This document shows positions 45,298-45,619 of a DNA stretch of 45,619 nt, one piece after another. Made by a program: the position numbers and the translations under genes. Origin of the DNA: a virus; IMG/VR virus record IMGVR_UViG_3300036828_000412, positions 1 to 45,619 of that record; one strand, 5' to 3'. Below the pieces are notes generated by a model. It was not told the DNA's origin. It did no database searches and worked only from the letters and a program-made list of their open reading frames with translations. Each line of letters begins with the position of its first letter. Positions within the stretch are counted from its first letter, which is position 1.

Positions 45298-45301
45298 AAG
45301 C

Positions 45302-45394
45302 CTAGCGCATCGAACAAAAGAAGAAGAAAAAGATGAGTGACACAATAAGGAGACCGCCCACTATGAAGCTCATGGTATTGGGTGGTAGATTCAT
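45302..45394 (-). CDS. Single-pass membrane peptide (30 aa)
   Basis: 30 residues: MNLPPNTMSFIVGGLLIVSL, IFFFFFCSMR. The start (45394-45392) overlaps the stop of the tail-spike-like gene (TAATG), and it precedes the DPBB gene by four bases. One long hydrophobic helix with a basic end, the shape of a small holin or pinholin. Missed by length-limited gene finding; overlap on the upstream side supports it. Confidence 0.6.
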   Translation of the reverse strand: MNLPPNTMSFIVGGLLIVSLIFFFFFCSMR

Positions 45395-45619
45395 TAAGGT
45401 TGAACGAGCCTCGCGTTCACAGTCTTAACAGTTCCTGCAAACGATGTGCCGCCGTTGATTGAAATGCCGATATTGGTCGGGGTGGATGAATTGAACCCCG
45501 ACGACGTGGCGTTAAGAAATGTCATCACACCGGTGCCGACCGCCGGCGTGCTAAATAACCCAGCGCCAGAAGCTGCCGTGTGATAAAAGTTTGTCGTCAC
45601 CTGCACAACCGCTGATGTG
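45394..45619 (-). CDS. Tail-spike-like protein, 3' part (continuation of the gene at 1-1106 if circular)
   Basis: Partial: the frame is open to the right edge and stops at 45394 (TAA). The peptide VTTNFYHTAASGAGLFSTP, NATSSGFNSSTPTNIGISIN, GTVKTVNARLVQP is a beta-rich C-terminal cap of the type found on trimeric fibres and spikes. If base 45619 is joined to base 1, the codon split between the edges reads Asn and the frame runs on without a stop into the 368 codons of the left-edge gene; the total is exactly 444 codons including the stop. The 30-residue peptide gene starts at its stop codon. Confidence 0.7.
   Translation of the reverse strand, partial: TSAVVQVTTNFYHTAASGAGLFSTPAVGTGVMTFLNATSSGFNSSTPTNIGISINGGTSFAGTVKTVNARLVQP

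Noticed and set aside
1-45619. Diversity-generating retroelement near the spike gene
   Set aside because: No reverse transcriptase and no template/variable repeat pair is visible; the similar tail modules are diverged protein repeats.
1-45619. Phage RNA polymerase or DNA polymerase, as expected for a true T7 relative
   Set aside because: No such motifs are found in any large gene; only the tail and ejection block is T7-like, while replication depends on a DnaB helicase and probably host enzymes.

Overview
This window looks like one complete genome of a temperate, tailed, podovirus-type bacteriophage, opened at an arbitrary point. The evidence is a terminase pair, portal, scaffold-like protein, SU10/DUF5309-type capsid protein, T7-like tail tube and internal (ejection) proteins, a DnaB helicase, a tyrosine integrase, an HTH repressor candidate and a tRNA-overlapping attachment-site candidate. 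No host core gene is present apart from that tRNA. The two window edges cut the same leftward gene. Joining base 45619 to base 1 keeps its reading frame open and gives one 443-residue tail-spike-like protein, so the 45,619-base sequence is probably a closed circle (or circularly permuted). The host cannot be named from the sequence alone; composition is moderately GC rich.

Layout, following transcription. Almost everything is on the minus strand in one leftward series that starts near 21.35 kb, runs to base 1, re-enters at 45.6 kb and ends near 26.7 kb. Order: ribbon-helix-helix regulator, replication genes (HTH proteins, initiator-like protein, DnaB helicase), small packed genes, TerS candidate, TerL, portal, an array of eight small genes most of which share sequence modules, scaffold-like protein, capsid, decoration-like and small head genes, a tail adaptor, LamG protein, tail spike, lysis candidates (30-residue membrane peptide, double-psi barrel protein, holin-like protein), a second longer copy of the tail adaptor, tail tube protein B-like protein, gp13/gp14-like internal proteins, a methyltransferase plus PAPS-reductase-like pair, a lysozyme-domain protein, an HNH-AP2 homing endonuclease, a 427-residue virion protein and a 2164-residue giant virion protein. 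Many neighbours overlap by ATGA or GTGA, so translational coupling is the rule.

The rightward (plus) strand carries the lysogeny block at 21.6-23.9 kb: a small RHH protein, a one-helix membrane peptide, a 63-residue protein, a Cro/CI-type HTH protein and the integrase. A convergent RHH gene and a tRNA-Pro-like gene follow. Next to the tRNA is about 540 bases without genes but with three head-to-tail pairs of a 12-mer and three related palindromic sites, which look like integrase arm sites and operators. A complete 1867-bp IS1-like insertion sequence (18-bp perfect terminal repeats, 8-bp target duplication) has landed next to this region and carries passenger genes. A lone rightward gene with a signal peptide at 27.1 kb looks like a lysogenic-conversion cargo gene.

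The most unusual things are the modular small-gene array at 9.2-11.2 kb, a 19-bp palindrome dispersed through the genome that is read in frame as Pro-Ala-Ser-Glu-Ala-Gly inside several proteins, the IS with its coupled passenger gene, the duplicated tail adaptor with inserted Ig-like repeats, and the sulfur-chemistry/methyltransferase pair placed inside the ejection-protein genes.
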